A stretch of DNA of 7,214 bases from Alphaproteobacteria bacterium UBA1218. Lineage in GTDB: Bacteria; Pseudomonadota; Alphaproteobacteria; Rs-D84. Position 1 is the stretch's first letter. Each line of letters opens with the position of its first letter. The stretch covers positions 554-7,767 of the forward strand of contig DBXG01000005.1 of assembly GCA_002309215.1 (NCBI GenBank), given 5' to 3'. Below the pieces are notes generated by a model. The model saw nothing but the letters and a program-made list of their open reading frames with translations, was not told the DNA's origin and did no database searches. The position numbers and the translations under genes are program-made. Shown in pieces: positions 6,924 to 7,214 of the stretch.

Positions 6924-6949
6924 TTCCCGTCATGTGCGGGAACCTTTTT
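6924..6949 (+). terminator. Probable intrinsic terminator of gene B
   Basis: TTCCCG (6924-6929) pairs with CGGGAA (6937-6942) around a 7-nt loop. It is followed by CC and then five T (6945-6949). It lies 33 nt after the stop codon of B. The T tract is short and offset by two bases, so termination may be incomplete. Confidence 0.65.
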
Positions 6950-6950
6950 A

Positions 6951-7019
6951 ATTCTCCCCAAGGGGAGAATAACCTCCCTCCCGGCTACGCCGTCCCCCCA
7001 AGGCGAGAACAGGAGAACT
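6951..7019 (+). repeat. GC-rich palindromic intergenic repeat (REP-like)
   Basis: ATTCTCCCC (6951-6959) and GGGGAGAAT (6962-6970) are perfect 9-base inverted repeats with AA between them. Next comes a C-rich run, then CGGC-TAC-GCCG (6982-6992), then a degenerate second copy of the first motif (CCCCAAGGCGAG, about 6996-7006), and GAGAAC twice (7005-7010 and 7014-7019). GGGAG (6963-6967) can alternatively pair with CTCCC (6974-6978), so two folds compete. The stretch is far richer in G and C than its surroundings and has no coding potential. Its layout, with paired C/G-rich ends around a small hairpin, is that of dispersed intergenic repeats. Whether it recurs in this genome cannot be seen here. 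Confidence 0.6.
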
Positions 7020-7054
7020 TTTTCTAAAAAATATTTTTTATGTAATTGAAAATG

Positions 7055-7063
7055 TGATATAAT
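7055..7063 (+). promoter_or_regulatory. Predicted promoter of gene C (extended -10)
   Basis: TGATATAAT (7055-7063) combines a TGn extension with a perfect consensus TATAAT (7058-7063), 30 nt before the ATG of gene C. The -35 position at 17-nt spacing is TTTTTA (7035-7040), a poor match, but an extended -10 needs little help from -35. It differs by one base from the nonamer before genes A and B. Confidence 0.7.
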
Positions 7064-7080
7064 ATATTCAGTATTTATAC

Positions 7081-7086
7081 GGAGAG
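7081..7086 (+). promoter_or_regulatory. Ribosome binding site of gene C
   Basis: GGAGAG, 7 nt before ATG 7094. It supports this ATG as the start of a gene that is cut by the window edge. Confidence 0.75.
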
Positions 7087-7093
7087 AGTTTCT

Positions 7094-7214
7094 ATGCAAA
7101 AATTATTTGCAGTTGTTTTGTTGGCTGTTATTGTGCCGTTCAATCTGTTTGCGGCGCCCAAAAGCGCAAAAACTTCGGTGATGGCTGGGGGAACTAAAGT
7201 TGCGGCAGCCACAA
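7094..7214 (+). CDS. Secreted protein C, N-terminal fragment; probable third family member
   Basis: The gene is open to the end of the window; 40 codons are visible. Residues 1-20 form a typical signal peptide (MQK, a hydrophobic core rich in Val and Leu, and NLFA, with cleavage likely before or after A21). After a short basic segment (PKSAKTS) comes VMAGGTKVAAAT at residues 29-40. This resembles VNMGTKVATAT of gene A and VNMGTKITTAT of gene B, the segment that precedes the first cysteine cluster in both. If that match is real, C is a third paralog lacking almost all of the 80-100-residue Ala/Arg linker. The gene start is well supported by promoter, ribosome binding site and signal peptide. 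The family assignment rests on about ten residues and must be tested with the sequence to the right. Confidence 0.75.
   Translation, partial: MQKLFAVVLLAVIVPFNLFAAPKSAKTSVMAGGTKVAAAT

Overview
The window suggests an AT-rich Gram-negative bacterium, most likely an alphaproteobacterium. The evidence is the 3' end of rplQ (ribosomal protein L17) at the left edge. Its C-terminal core, with the stretch GGYTRVLKAGFRYGDAAPMA, reads like alphaproteobacterial L17. The AT-rich composition and low-complexity secreted proteins would fit one of the low-GC, host-associated uncultured alphaproteobacteria, but that finer placement is inference.

Layout: positions 1-411 hold the end of rplQ, which carries an unusual Lys/Ala-rich tail and is closed by a clear intrinsic terminator (431-463). 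Everything to the right is one family. Gene A (550-3381, 943 aa) and gene B (3444-6890, 1148 aa) are tandem same-strand paralogs. Gene C starts at 7094 and runs off the window; its first 40 residues look like a third member. Each has a signal peptide. A and B also share an Ala/Arg-motif linker, a GTK-(V/I)-x-x-A-T segment (which C also has) and a long body. The body is studded with cysteines in a conserved order, mostly C-x6-C pairs and four-cysteine runs at heptad spacing. After the signal peptide A keeps 34 cysteines and B keeps 44. I do not recognise a named family or domain and assign no function beyond secreted (periplasmic or surface), probably helical and probably disulfide-bonded proteins.

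A and B differ mainly at two places. B has an inserted region with a recent 36/40-residue tandem duplication (5604-5830). The C-terminal domains are also different: about 88 residues in A against about 238 in B, the latter Cys-rich. All three genes have an extended -10 promoter-like element of the form TGATA(A/T)AAT. Its distance to the start codon is the same (25 nt) in A and B and 30 nt in C, so each copy may be transcribed independently. There is no terminator between A and B. After B comes a 203-nt gap holding a terminator-like hairpin followed by a GC-rich palindromic intergenic repeat (about 6951-7019).

The main item of interest is this tandem array of secreted, cysteine-heptad proteins next to the ribosomal protein operon.
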